Source of the DNA: CAVUCE01 sp963739985
GTDB lineage: Bacteria; Bacteroidota; Ignavibacteria; Ignavibacteriales; Ignavibacteriaceae
Assembly (NCBI GenBank): GCA_963739985.1
Contig: CAVUCE010000005.1
Location: 310,001-374,000, forward strand
Reading direction: 5' to 3'
Length of the DNA: 64,000 nt
Position 1 is the first letter of the stretch; each line of letters starts with the position of its first letter. The translations under genes were made by a program, and so were the position numbers. Of the stretch, positions 34,609 to 45,240 are shown one piece after another. The notes beneath the pieces were generated by a model. The model was not told the origin of the DNA. It searched no databases and worked only from the letters and a program-made list of their open reading frames with translations.

Positions 34609-35652
34609 CTATCTTTCATGAAACGTCCAAACGTGTAGATTGCCATCTTTACCGTCATTTGAACTTCCAAAACCGCCCTGAACAGTAGGAGGTTTGTTTC
34701 CTTTATTAACATCGACCACTTCCATTTTTAAAGTCCATTTGGGGCTAGTTTTTATAACTTCAATGATTCCCTCATATTGTTGACCGTAATAACCTTTAAA
34801 AGTTATCCGATCAATGTTACCGGATTGTGATTTTGTAACAGCATATTCATTTAGCAATGCTCTATAATATTCAAAATTGATGTTTTTTCTAAAATCGCCC
34901 CAAGAAACTGTACTTTTATTTCCGAAAGTAGAACTGTTTAGTGATAACTCTGTCGAGTCATTATCAACAAATGTGGAATCTCCCATATCTTGTCCTTTAG
35001 CAGTCCAAAATCCTACATAATCAGGTATTTCTTCAAAATTCACTTTAAGATTTTCGTTAAGGAAATAGCCGCCATTTGCCGGATAATTCTTAAATCTCCG
35101 ATCTTGTGAATTAATTTTAACTTGCCAGTTATTAAAACTACCTGATGGCGGAAGCTTAAATTGATAATATCCGTCTGCATTTGTACTAGTTGAGGTAACA
35201 TTACTGGAGTCGAAGTCTATTATTAAATCTAATTTTATACCCGGGATTGGATTCTTTTCTAGGTCCTTTACATTTCCGAAAATCAAAAAATCTTTGGAAA
35301 TTGAAATTGAAAAATCGAGAGTTTTATCGGAACCAAGATTATTAATATTAACATAATTGCCTAAGTATAAAGTTTTGTCATAAGATATCCACAAACTATA
35401 ATCCGTACCTCCCTTTAAACTAAGAACATAAGTACCGCTGCCATCCGTGAAAGTTGAATCCTCGGATTCATTGTTAATTGAAGAAGCCAGAACTTTTACA
35501 TCTTTAACCGGCAGTCCGTTCTGATCAGTAACAATTCCGCTTACATTATAAGTTGCATTTGCCGATGCTGCTGCCGGATTGTCATTATTTTTACTGCAAC
35601 TTGCTAAGAATAATGTAATGGAAAATAAAATTAATATGTTTAGTACCCGCAT
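34609..35652 (-). CDS. Lipoprotein with carboxypeptidase-regulatory-like (CarboxypepD_reg) domains
   Basis: 347 residues from ATG 35652, chosen because GGAGG lies 5-6 bp before it. Lipobox 'LFLASC' near residue 20, then a low-complexity linker and two beta-sandwich repeats: 'YNVSGIVTDQNGLPVKDVKVLAS...DGSGTYVLSL' and 'LIFGNVKDLEKNPIPGIKLDLI...NADGYYQFKLP'. These domains are common in surface and transport-associated proteins of the lineage. The last ~140 residues have no family I recognise. Probably exposed at the cell envelope; function unknown. Confidence 0.75.
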   Translation of the reverse strand: MRVLNILILFSITLFLASCSKNNDNPAAASANATYNVSGIVTDQNGLPVKDVKVLASSINNESEDSTFTDGSGTYVLSLKGGTDYSLWISYDKTLYLGNYVNINNLGSDKTLDFSISISKDFLIFGNVKDLEKNPIPGIKLDLIIDFDSSNVTSTSTNADGYYQFKLPPSGSFNNWQVKINSQDRRFKNYPANGGYFLNENLKVNFEEIPDYVGFWTAKGQDMGDSTFVDNDSTELSLNSSTFGNKSTVSWGDFRKNINFEYYRALLNEYAVTKSQSGNIDRITFKGYYGQQYEGIIEVIKTSPKWTLKMEVVDVNKGNKPPTVQGGFGSSNDGKDGNLHVWTFHER

Positions 35653-36304
35653 GCATGCCTCCTGACACAATAGTTTTAGTATTATGGATTAATCTAATTT
35701 ATTGCTTAGCCTAATAGATTGAAAATAGATAGTATATTATCGTCTGAATTTCCCTCGAGTTCTTGTTTAAATATCAATCTCTTTCTCAATTTTTTATACG
35801 ATCTTGCTTACGTTAAGTTGGTTCCTCAGAGCATTCTACATTCAAGATGAAAGTAAATTTTGGAAAGTCGTTTTCTGTATAATTTAGCCACATTCCTAAA
35901 TTAACAAATGGTATTTGCAATTCAGGACTTTTATTGATGTTATTATGTTTATTCGATATTGCCAGTTATATCTCAATTCGAATTGTTATCTACATTCCGA
36001 ACTGAGTTTTGCAAGATTGGTTATTTTATTTTTTTTTGTAATATTATAGCAGCAGTAATATCTGTGAGATATTTTAGTTTATCCGCATTTTGTCTTACAA
36101 GCCAATTTTATATAAAGTTATTTAATAATTTATTTATTGTCAATATTTGTCGATTGTTCAGCTTCTAATTGAGTAATAGAACACTTTATACCCACAAATA
36201 AATCATTTATACTGCAATCTTTCTTCAAAAGCATCCTTTCTCATATCTCTTAAAATTTAGTTATATTTGCACTTCTTAGAACGAAAAATTGAAAAGAAAG
36301 AGCT
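35653..36304. other. Intergenic region before valS, no gene seen
   Basis: About 650 bp, very AT-rich with poly-T runs (around 36027-36040). The only longer reading frame (69 codons) has a low-complexity hydrophobic composition and no ribosome-binding site. It must contain the divergent promoters for the lipoprotein and valS, but I cannot place them. Confidence 0.5.
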
Positions 36305-39013
36305 ATGTCTGAAATTAAAAACGAAATACCAAAAGCATATAATCCGTCAATTGTTGAGGACAAATGGTATAAATACTGGTTAGATAATAATTATTTCCAT
36401 TCTGAAGTTGACAGCGAAAAAGAGCCATATACAATTGTAATTCCTCCGCCTAATGTTACCGGAATTTTAACTATGGGACACATCCTTAATAACACTCTTC
36501 AAGATATAATGATTAGAATGAAGAGAATGCATGGATTTAATGCTTGCTGGGTTCCCGGTACAGATCATGCTTCTATTGCTACGGAAACCAAAGTCGTTGA
36601 CTACCTTAAAACAAAAAACATTAATAAAGATGAAATTGGCAGAGAGGAATTTCTTAAAGCATTGCTGGGAATGGAAAAACAAATACGGCGGAATAATTAT
36701 TCAGCAGCTTAAAAAACTTGGCGTAAGCTGCGACTGGGAACGCGAACGATTTACGATGGATGATGATTATTATAAAAAAGTTATCGAAGCTTTTGTTGCG
36801 CTTTATAAAGAAGGAGTAATTTATCGCGGTTACAGAATGGTAAATTGGTGTCCTGCTTCCAAATCAGCTATTTCCGATGAAGAAGTAATTTATAAAACTC
36901 AGAATGGAAAAATTTGGTATTTGAAATATCCTGTCAAAGGAAGTGACAGATTCGTAATTGTAGCTACTACAAGACCTGAAACAATGTTAGGCGATACAGG
37001 TGTTGCTGTAAATCCTGAAGATGAGAGGTATAAAGATTTAATCGGTAAGACATTATTGCTTCCACTTGTAGGCAGAGAAATTCCCGTTTTTGCTGATGAA
37101 TATGTAGATAAAGAATTTGGTACAGGCGCTGTAAAAGTAACACCGGCTCATGATTTTAATGATTATGAAATGGGCAAACGCCATAATCTTCAGATGATAA
37201 ATATCTTTAATGAGGATGCATCGACTAATGATAATGTGCCTAAAGAATTTAGAGGAATGGATAGATATGATGCACGTAAAAAAGTCGTAAAAGAACTTGA
37301 AGAATTAGGCCTTCTTGAAAAAGCTGAAGATTATCAGAATAAAGTTGGCTACTCCGAACGAGGCGGTGTACCGATTGAGCCTTACGTATCAGAACAATGG
37401 TTTATGAAAATGTCCGGAGATGGTAATTCTGATTCTGCTGTTGGAGAGCTTGTAAAACCGGCTCTGGATGTTGTTAGAAAAGGAGAAATTAAATTTTATC
37501 CCGAACATTGGGTAAAGACATACGAACATTGGATGACAAACATTAGAGATTGGTGTATTTCGCAGACAGCTTTGGTGGGGGCATCGAATTCCTGTTTGGT
37601 ATTGCGATAAAGATGATCATTGCAAGTTAGAATGTAAGGAACCGATAGTTTCCGTAATTCCACCGGAAAGATGTCCGCATTGCGGACAACTGGATTTACG
37701 ACAGGACGAAGATGTTCTTAGATACCTGGGCCTCAAGCTGGCTTTGGGCTTACGATGTTTTTAATACTGAAGAAGAACAAAATTATTATTATCCAACAAA
37801 CACGCTTGTAACAGCTCCGGATATTATTTTCTTCTGGGTTGCTAGAATGATTATGGCGGGGCTTCATTTCAAAAAACAAATCCCGTTTGAAAATGTTTAT
37901 TTCACCAGCATCATCAGAGATTTGCAAGGAAGAAAGATGAGCAAATCTCTAGGCAATTCTCCCGATCCGCTTGATGTAATTTCTGAATATGGAGCTGACG
38001 CTTTAAGATTTACTGTTATTTATCTTGCGCCGCTCGGACAGGATGTTCTCTTCAGCAGTGAGAAATGTGAACTGGGAAGAAACTTTGCAAATAAAATCTG
38101 GAATGCAGGAAGATTTCTTTTGATGAATCTTTCCACTTTACAGGAGAAAAACGAAAACTTTAAATTAGATAAAAGTTTAGTTGATAAACATCTCGATTTT
38201 TCCGACTATTGGATAAACTCTCGTCTCAACAGAACAATCGTGGAACTCGAAAATGCGATGGAGAAATTTGAGATTAATAATGCTTCCAAAATTATCTATT
38301 CCTTTGTCTGGAACGACTTCTGTGATTGGTATATTGAGCTTGCAAAAAATAGGCTATACTCGGATGATGAAGAAATAAAATCTTCAGTTCTTACAAGAGC
38401 TTTAAATATATTTGATGATCTATTGAAGTTTGTTCATCCTTTTATGCCTTTTATTACAGAAGAACTTTGGCAATTAATTGAAAAGAGAACCGACGGTGAA
38501 AGTATCTCGGTTTCGGAATATCCGAAAGCTGATAAAACTCTTATTAATGAAGAAGCCGAAAAGGAAATGGAGTTTGTTCAGGATATAATTACTGCCATTA
38601 GAAATATTAGAGGCGAAATGAATATTCCGCCGTCAAAATCTATATCAGCTTTTATTAAATCATCAAGTGTAAAAGATTATCAACTTGAGTACATTAAAAA
38701 ATTGGCAAGAGTTGAAAATATAATTGTTGATCAAAATCTTGAAAAACCTAAAGCGAGTGCCGCATCTGTTTTAAAGGGATGTGAAATATATATACCACTT
38801 ATCGGCTTAATTGATTTAGATGTGGAAAAGAACAGATTACAAAAGGAAATTTCCCGTTTAGAAGGTTCACTGGTTGGAATTGAGAAAAAACTTGCAAACG
38901 AAAAGTTTGTAAATAATGCAGCTCCGGAAGTTGTTGAAAGAGAAAGAACCAAACAGAAAGACTGGAAGGCAAATTTAGATAAATTGAAAGAAATTCTTTC
39001 TAACTTAAATTAA
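36305..39013 (+). pseudogene. valS: Valyl-tRNA synthetase, intact except for three apparent +1 frameshifts
   Basis: The gene reads continuously as ValS if one base is skipped at three points: 36656 (CTT-A-AAG, restoring FLKHCWEWKNKYGG), 37563 (TCG-C-AGA, restoring CISRQLWWGHRIPVW) and 37720 (CTT-A-GAT, restoring DVLDTWASSWLW). The joined product is ~901 residues, the normal bacterial length. Motifs: 'PPPNVTGILTMGH' (class I HIGH region), 'RKMSKSLGNSPDPLD' (KMSKS), a zinc-like 'CPHCG' and the C-terminal coiled coil 'EKNRLQKEISRLEGSLVGIEKKL'. ValS charges tRNA-Val and is normally essential, and conservation between breaks is excellent, so decay is unlikely; sequence error or recoding are the alternatives. 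Confidence 0.9.
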
Positions 39014-39029
39014 AAATGAGGAACGGTTA

Positions 39030-39635
39030 ATGTTTTTCAAAATAGAAAACTTCAGAAGTGAGTGGATTATGGAATCAGAAGCCACTGTTAGTATTTTCAA
39101 GGGTTTAACGGATGACTCACTAAATATAAAATATGCCGAGAAAGTTCGAAGTCTCGGTAATCTTGCTTGGCATATAACAACTTCAATTCCGGAAATGATG
39201 AATAGAACCGGGCTAAGTCTTTCATCAATAGAAGAGAATTCTTCGGTTCCTCAAACGGCTGCCGAAATTATTGAAAAATATAAAATTGTTTCTGATGAAT
39301 TATTAAATGCCTTAAAAAATAATTGGACAGACGATTCTTTACTTGAAAAAGTGAACATGTATGGAGAAGAATGGAAAAAAGGAAAAGTTTTGTCGATTTT
39401 GATTAATCATCAAATTCATCATCGTGCTCAAATGACAATAGTAATGAGACTTGCCGGGTTAAAAGTCCACGGAGTTTACGGACCTGCAAGTGAGGAATGG
39501 TCTGAAATGGGAATGGATCCGCAAGAATTAGATAATTCCAAAATTATTAGAAATTATTCCGGATTTTCATCACGAGATGAAGACCGGAATTTTTTTTGCA
39601 AGTTAGCTTTAATCTTTCACGAATTAATAGATTAA
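39030..39635 (+). CDS. DinB family protein
   Basis: 201 residues. Four-helix DinB/YfiT-like fold with metal-binding histidines in 'NLAWHITTSIPEM' and 'LINHQIHHRAQMTIVMRLAG' (H-x3-H). 'GLKVHGVYGPASEEWSEMGM' is the usual C-terminal block; about 34 further residues ('DNSKIIRNYSGF...HELID') extend past the normal family end and may be read-through into non-coding sequence after loss of a stop. DinB proteins are putative thiol- or metal-dependent enzymes, often stress related. 16 bp after valS, so possibly cotranscribed. Confidence 0.75.
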   Translation: MFFKIENFRSEWIMESEATVSIFKGLTDDSLNIKYAEKVRSLGNLAWHITTSIPEMMNRTGLSLSSIEENSSVPQTAAEIIEKYKIVSDELLNALKNNWTDDSLLEKVNMYGEEWKKGKVLSILINHQIHHRAQMTIVMRLAGLKVHGVYGPASEEWSEMGMDPQELDNSKIIRNYSGFSSRDEDRNFFCKLALIFHELID

Positions 39636-39727
39636 GATTTTTATTGCAGTTAAAATGCATTCTGATGATTTCATAACAATACTTCAGGGACGACAGCACA
39701 ATCTGAAAATCTCAGAATCTTTATTTT

Positions 39728-40007
39728 ATCATCTTTTTTAAGCCTGATTGACTTCATCTCTCAAAGAAGCAGCTTTTTCGAACTCAAGATCTTTTGCTGC
39801 TTGTTTCATCTGATCAGTAAGTTGATCAACCAAATCTTTCTTTTGATCAGCATCCATATATTTTAATATAGGTTCGGCTACTTTAGAAAAACTGAAATCC
39901 TCTTTTTCTTCTTTTTTCCTTATGTCAGCAATAGAAGTGGAATTCATAATTTCCTCCATACTTTTGTAAATAGTTTGTGGAGAAATATTATGCTCTTTAT
40001 TGTATTC
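39728..40007 (-). pseudogene. Duplicated 3' end of uvrB (fragment)
   Basis: This segment is nearly identical to the 3' end of the real uvrB at 46021-46298, in the same orientation. Residues 'STSIADIRKKEEKEDFSFSKVAEPILKYMDADQKKDLVDQLTDQMKQAAKDLEFEKAASLRDE' are shared, i.e. the C-terminal UVR domain that contacts UvrC. Similarity stops abruptly at 40007/46298. The last residues differ (EVNQA-stop versus EINRLKKMIK). No start or upstream part is present, so it cannot make UvrB. It marks one end of a 6.3-kb segment bounded by direct repeats. Confidence 0.85.
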
Positions 40008-40464
40008 AGACCGGGTGGTCTTTGCTGCAACTTTATGATAAAGTTATATAGCGCGATACTTCAATCAAAGTAAAATTTTGTTCTGCTTCATTATGGTAAA
40101 TTCTATTTTTAATAAATTAACTAACTAAAAATGACAAAAACTAGGAAGTCTTCCTAGAAAAATTAGGTAATATTACTGATTTATTTTTTAAGAATTTTAC
40201 TTATCTTAAAAACCATTTAGTACACTAAAGCAAGATAGAAAAATAAATTTGCACAATTGCATTTACATATTTTACAGCATAATATTTTTTAGCCTACCAA
40301 TTTTTATGGGGGGGGGGTAAGCTCACCTCAGGGCAAGCTCATTACTGCAAAACAAAAATTATTAAGAATTTCCCGGTTATTCACAAATCCGGCAAGCATA
40401 TCAAGTTTAACTTTGCGCATATTAGAATTTACCTACAAAAGTTATCTAAAAAAACGGATAGACT
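40008..40464. other. Intergenic region with small palindrome and G10 tract
   Basis: About 450 bp without a gene. Seen: a perfect palindrome CTAGGAAG-T-CTTCCTAG at 40141-40157, and a run of ten G at 40308-40317, striking in this AT-rich sequence. The following gene starts at 40465. The G tract is ~150 bp upstream of it. Confidence 0.55.
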
Positions 40465-41481
40465 ATGAAAATTAAATTTACATATTATAAAATAATTTTA
40501 ATACCAATTACTATAATAATTTTATCTATATCGTCATTTACATGTAAAAGCCCAACCGGACCAAATGAAAGAGCAGACTCCTTATCGCCCGGCAGCAGAG
40601 ATTATACTTGGACCGCCGATACGATAAAAGAATCATTTGCCAATTTATTTCGTATCTGGGGAAGTTCTTCCCATGATATCTGGGCTACCGGTGGCAGTGT
40701 TTATCACTATGACGGAACAAGTTGGCAAAAAGTAAATATAACAGGATTTAATGCATACAGTGTTTATGGCTTTGATTCGAGCAATGTTTGGTTTGGAAGC
40801 GAAGATGGCCAGATATGGCATTATAATGGAAATACAATAAAACAGTATGGAAATTATAAACTGCCTAATTATTATAATACGGTTTTTGAGAATATCTGGG
40901 GAGATTCTCCAGATAATATATACGCAGTAGGAGGTGCTACCTTAAAAGAGAATAGCTATAAAGGTATCATTATGCATTTTGATGGTACGGAATTTTCATA
41001 TATACAAATTCCGGATAAGAAGTTGGCTTATATAGAAATAGGTAAGGGGAATACAAATTCAAGTTATTTGCTAAATTCTTTAAGTGTAAACGACACGGCA
41101 AAGATATTTAAACTTAGCAGAACAATGTTAGATGAAATTTATTCGGGGATGAAGGTTGTTAGCTTTGGGGGAATAAACAAATTCTTGTATGTAGTAATAG
41201 GCAAAAAAATATATAAATATTCGAACAACAAACTTAATCTATGGAAAGATTTTAGTAATACACTTTATATGGGCCGAATATGGGGAAGAAGTGAAAAGGA
41301 CATGTTTTTTGCAGCTTATAAAGGCGTTGGTCACTATAATGGAAACAACTTGAAACTGTTATATGCAACGGATATGTCAATTTTTGAAAGTATCATATTT
41401 AAGGAAGATGTTTTCTTTTTGTGTTATGATTCAACGAGCGGCTCTTCTGTAATTATACATGGAAAGTTGAATGATAAGTAA
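40465..41481 (+). CDS. Lipoprotein with beta-propeller-like repeats
   Basis: 338 residues. A hydrophobic signal ends in a lipobox before 'CKSPTGPNE', a lipoprotein start often seen in this lineage. The rest shows repeats of the kind 'IWGSSSHDIWATGGSVYHYDGTSWQKV', 'VYGFDSSNVWFGSEDGQIWHYNG', 'NIWGDSPDNIYAVGGATL' and 'IWGRSEKDMFFAAYKGVGHYNG', about 45-60 residues apart, which predict a WD40/BNR-like propeller. No enzymatic residues are evident. Probably a surface-exposed binding protein. It opens the group of three envelope genes between the two uvrB 3' ends. Confidence 0.7.
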   Translation: MKIKFTYYKIILIPITIIILSISSFTCKSPTGPNERADSLSPGSRDYTWTADTIKESFANLFRIWGSSSHDIWATGGSVYHYDGTSWQKVNITGFNAYSVYGFDSSNVWFGSEDGQIWHYNGNTIKQYGNYKLPNYYNTVFENIWGDSPDNIYAVGGATLKENSYKGIIMHFDGTEFSYIQIPDKKLAYIEIGKGNTNSSYLLNSLSVNDTAKIFKLSRTMLDEIYSGMKVVSFGGINKFLYVVIGKKIYKYSNNKLNLWKDFSNTLYMGRIWGRSEKDMFFAAYKGVGHYNGNNLKLLYATDMSIFESIIFKEDVFFLCYDSTSGSSVIIHGKLNDK

Positions 41482-41503
41482 GCTTTTATAGTTAAAAATA
41501 AAA

Positions 41504-41531
41504 AGGAGGCGGTGTTGTCGCACCTCCTCCT
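41504..41531 (+). terminator. Hairpin after the propeller lipoprotein gene
   Basis: Arms AGGAGGCGGTG and CACCTCCTCCT pair over 11 bp with one mismatch around a 6-nt loop, 22 bp after the stop. No T-tract follows, so terminator status is moderate. The left arm contains AGGAGG but no start codon follows at suitable distance. Confidence 0.45.
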
Positions 41532-41708
41532 AAGTTAGAATAACACAAGGTCGTCAACCTAATTCTTCTTTTAATGAAGACGGCTATTCTATTTTTAAAT
41601 ATAGCATATTTAAAGAAAGGAGTAAAATATGAGTGGATAATACTAGTCCTTTAGATAAATAATATTGATAAATGAACCTAATAAATTATTAATAATTTGG
41701 AGATTATT

Positions 41709-44700
41709 ATGAAAAAAAATCTAGGAGGCATTTCATTAATTATTGTGCTTTTTTCTGTGATGGTAATGGGGCAAAACATGGTCGGTACGTCCTCACATAA
41801 ACCAGGCAAAAAAATAGAAAGTATAGAAGAGTCAATATTGCCCACCGTTACTTGTATTTACAAGTATAAAGACTCAAATGGCGATACAAAATATGACACA
41901 TGGAATAATCCCTATTTAGGTAAATATTCTGGTTTTACGGGAAGTGGTCATACAGATGAAGTTTTTAGAATAATTTTAACTTTTGATGTTTCTACATTGC
42001 CGGACAGTGCTTTGTTGACGCATTTGGACTTAAATTATTCATTAGCCGCAGATACCTTGGGGTTTTCGTATAAAATTGCATCCTTCGATTATTCAGCTTC
42101 AGGTACTGAAAACATGTGGAAAGCTTGTGACCGGGGAACTGTTTACCGTAGCTCTACTACAATAAGCAGCATCGGCCCAAGTTTTAGTTACTCGGTAAAC
42201 GATGATACTTTATTTCTCAGTACAATTGAAAAAGCTATCAATAATTCTGCAAATAAGTTTGCGATATGTTTAATTTCTAATGATGAGTCAACAAATCGTA
42301 AATTTGCAGATGGTAGTTCGTTTGGTTCTGCTGGATTTAGTTACGTTATTCCTAAAATAATTATCCAAAATGATTTTGGAGGCGGTTCGTTTTATGTTAA
42401 CGGGGTATTGAAACCTTCATCACAAACAATATATAGCAAAGTAGGTAGAAAATTTATATTGAAAGGTTTGAATCAACCTTATTCCGGTACAACAAAATAT
42501 TTTAGCGATTGGCTATTGCCAGGGGGATTACATTCAAATTCGAATCCCATCACTATTACAATTACTAAACAAAGTGGGTATAATACTCAGACTTATACAG
42601 CAGAATACAGCAACCCGGTTCCTTTTAAGGTGAAAAATAATTTTAATTCCGGTTTTCTTAAGGTTGATGCGGATACCGTTAATAGCAGTTCAACGGTAAC
42701 TTCTCATATTGGTGCCATTGTAAATATTCAGTCTATAAATCAGGATAATGGTTTCTATAATTATGTATGGAATAATTATAAACCGGTAAATAGGAGTAAT
42801 TGGCAGAAACAATTTTCAGGAGGTAGCCCAACAGCAATATATGGGGCTACAAATTATTTGTATTCAGATACTATCAAAAAAATAGATACAAATGCAACCA
42901 TAATTGCAGATATGAAAAAGAATTACGCTATTAGTCTTAACCAGCAGACAGAATTTGACGGTACCGTGTCTGCGGGTATAGTTACACACATAGTAGAGCA
43001 GAATAGTGGTAATGTACCACATAATAATGTTACAGTTAATGGAAAGGCTTATAACTTTGTAAACTGGATAGGAACTAACGGGAATAATTATACGCCAATC
43101 GATAATGCAACATTAACGGGTTACTATAAAGCGCATCTGTTAAGCAGTACAGCCGCGGCCACTACTAATAATAACCAGCGTAAAATAGTACAGAGTGACA
43201 ACGACAAATGGGCAAGTGTATATATGAGTTCAAATGAGGTATGGTTAACCACTTCTACAGATGGCAGTAATTGGGGAAATGAAATAAAACTAAGCGATGA
43301 AGACGGCAGTGGTTTGGTGTATAGCAGTCCATCTGTAATGATGAATGGAAATAATGTATATGCAGTATGGCAAGGGATGTCTTGGTCGGGTGGAAATGGT
43401 TTTGATTATTGTAATATATACGAGCGAAAGTATGATTTATCGACCAATACCCTATATACAACCCAGACAGTAGCCAATTTTACACCGAACATAGAAAACT
43501 TTGCAGCAACCCCGGTATTAGATGGTGATACCAATTATGAAGAAAAAATGGTAGCATGGAGAGAACCGGACGGAATAAAAGTGAGGTTTTATGATAATCA
43601 TGACGGTTGGTATAATATCGATAAAATAACCGGAACCGGCAGTGATTGCTATTATCCTTCAATAGTGAATTATAACGGATATACTTATGCAGTATGCTGG
43701 GAAGTATACGGTAGTAATGCGGTTATTAGATATACAATGGCAAGTGGCGGACAGACATACAGTTATTCTACTGTAGAACAGGTTTCCCCTAGCGGGTGGA
43801 ACCAAAACGTGAGACCGCAAATAACACTAGTACATGGTAACAAACCAACAGTCGCATGGGTTAGTTATAATAATGTTTCTGAGGGAGTTTCTGTTCATGA
43901 AAGACAGCGAGGGGGTATTGGTTCAAGTTATTCATGGGGAAGCGTAACTTCATTTTCCATGAATGATGCAAATACAGTAAGTGCGGTTATAGGGACAACA
44001 CTGGGTACCAATATAATGAATTTATTGTGGAACGATAACGGGACTGTATATAAGGCAAGTTATAACGGTTCATCATGGTCTTCTGCTTCAGCAATAGCAA
44101 ACGGTAGCAGCGGCAGTAATTATGTGAGTGTTAATAACATCGGTGATACTGGTCTTATGGCTTTGTGGACTAAACCAGGTAAATCATTAAACTTTTATCT
44201 GTCATCAGGCACAGCCTTGTCTATAGCATCCACTGGCAGTGGAACTTCAACCGGGAAAATATTAACCAAAACAGTATCTTCCACTTCATCTCAAAGTAGT
44301 GCAGATTCTTCTTTATTATCAAGTCGCCATACAAAACATGCAATTATAGAATTATCACGTATAATGGATAACAAAACCTTATTGTCAACTAAACCGGAAC
44401 AAGTAAAAGATAAAGAGGTAGAGGGGTACATTGCCGCTGAGATAAGCTGGGTAAAAACGGATAATAACGGTAAAACCCGTAACATTGATTTCACAAATTC
44501 AGAAAAGGAAATATCCACAGTTCCCTTTACGGTTTCTTCCGGTAAAACTACATTAGATCTAGGCAGCGCTGTATATGGTTCGGGCATAGATGTAAGTTCG
44601 GCAAGGCTTAAAAAGCTATCCGCTTTTGCAGCAAGAATAACAGTAAATGATAGCAAAACGGGGGAAGTATTAAAGTCGATTTGGGCGCCGTCATCAGATG

Positions 44701-45188
44701 TTTTTGATGGAATAAAGGAACGATCTTTCGGTGAATTTAAGAAAGCAGCAATAGATGTTAGTGAATTAGCCGGTAGAGAAGTAACAGTAAATTTAGTTTT
44801 ACCGGTATTGGATAAACTTAATATAAACCCGCTGATAGTTGATGATTATATTATCGATTCTAAAGGTAATAATGGAATGGAAAAGGGCGCCGGAGAAAGT
44901 CTGGTTGATAAAAACGAAATTCCGCAAGAATATAGTTTACATCAGAATTATCCCAATCCGTTTAACCCGACCACTACAATATCTTATGATTTGCCAAAGG
45001 CTTCTAATGTTATACTAAAAATTTACAATTCTATTGGACAAGAGATGCTGACATTGGCGAATGGAAATGAAGAAGCTGGTTATCACGCTGTTACTCTAAA
45101 TATGAACAACTTTTCTTCCGGTATATATTTCTATAGAATGACCGCCGGTAATTTTAGTTCCGTAAAAAAACTTATTCTGATGAAATAG
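41709..45188 (+). CDS. Very large secreted protein with T9SS type A sorting domain
   Basis: 1159 residues from ATG 41709 (the TTG 12 bp earlier is inferior). Signal peptide 'GISLIIVLFSVMVMGQ'. The N-terminal ~190 residues look like a carbohydrate-binding-like beta domain with 'LTFDVSTLPDSALLTHLDLNYSL'; the middle (about 500-870) has sialidase/BNR-like repeats such as 'WGNEIKLSDEDGSGLVYSSPSVMMNGNNVYAVWQGMSW'. The last ~80 residues ('EYSLHQNYPNPFNPTTTISYDLPK...GIYFYRMTAGNFSSVKKLILMK') are the type IX secretion C-terminal domain that directs export through the outer membrane and surface attachment. No catalytic domain recognised. Confidence 0.88.
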   Translation: MKKNLGGISLIIVLFSVMVMGQNMVGTSSHKPGKKIESIEESILPTVTCIYKYKDSNGDTKYDTWNNPYLGKYSGFTGSGHTDEVFRIILTFDVSTLPDSALLTHLDLNYSLAADTLGFSYKIASFDYSASGTENMWKACDRGTVYRSSTTISSIGPSFSYSVNDDTLFLSTIEKAINNSANKFAICLISNDESTNRKFADGSSFGSAGFSYVIPKIIIQNDFGGGSFYVNGVLKPSSQTIYSKVGRKFILKGLNQPYSGTTKYFSDWLLPGGLHSNSNPITITITKQSGYNTQTYTAEYSNPVPFKVKNNFNSGFLKVDADTVNSSSTVTSHIGAIVNIQSINQDNGFYNYVWNNYKPVNRSNWQKQFSGGSPTAIYGATNYLYSDTIKKIDTNATIIADMKKNYAISLNQQTEFDGTVSAGIVTHIVEQNSGNVPHNNVTVNGKAYNFVNWIGTNGNNYTPIDNATLTGYYKAHLLSSTAAATTNNNQRKIVQSDNDKWASVYMSSNEVWLTTSTDGSNWGNEIKLSDEDGSGLVYSSPSVMMNGNNVYAVWQGMSWSGGNGFDYCNIYERKYDLSTNTLYTTQTVANFTPNIENFAATPVLDGDTNYEEKMVAWREPDGIKVRFYDNHDGWYNIDKITGTGSDCYYPSIVNYNGYTYAVCWEVYGSNAVIRYTMASGGQTYSYSTVEQVSPSGWNQNVRPQITLVHGNKPTVAWVSYNNVSEGVSVHERQRGGIGSSYSWGSVTSFSMNDANTVSAVIGTTLGTNIMNLLWNDNGTVYKASYNGSSWSSASAIANGSSGSNYVSVNNIGDTGLMALWTKPGKSLNFYLSSGTALSIASTGSGTSTGKILTKTVSSTSSQSSADSSLLSSRHTKHAIIELSRIMDNKTLLSTKPEQVKDKEVEGYIAAEISWVKTDNNGKTRNIDFTNSEKEISTVPFTVSSGKTTLDLGSAVYGSGIDVSSARLKKLSAFAARITVNDSKTGEVLKSIWAPSSDVFDGIKERSFGEFKKAAIDVSELAGREVTVNLVLPVLDKLNINPLIVDDYIIDSKGNNGMEKGAGESLVDKNEIPQEYSLHQNYPNPFNPTTTISYDLPKASNVILKIYNSIGQEMLTLANGNEEAGYHAVTLNMNNFSSGIYFYRMTAGNFSSVKKLILMK

Positions 45189-45199
45189 TATTCACTAAA

Positions 45200-45220
45200 C
45201 CGGGGGCGTTTTGCCCCCGG
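45200..45220 (+). terminator. Strong intrinsic terminator after the T9SS protein gene
   Basis: Perfect 8-bp all-G/C stem CCGGGGGC/GCCCCCGG with a GTTTT loop, 12 bp after the stop, followed by ATATTTTAAG. It rules out the in-frame TTG at 45211 as the start of the next gene because that codon lies inside the stem-loop. Confidence 0.8.
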
Positions 45221-45240
45221 ATATTTTAAGTAATTTATAT

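Noticed and set aside
35959..36168. 69-codon plus-strand reading frame in the valS upstream region
   Set aside because: Low-complexity hydrophobic composition from AT-rich DNA, no ribosome-binding site, no recognisable family.
45211..45240. Possible TTG start of the lysozyme-like gene at 45211
   Set aside because: The codon lies inside the G/C-rich terminator stem-loop of the preceding gene; ATG 45241 gives a clean signal segment.
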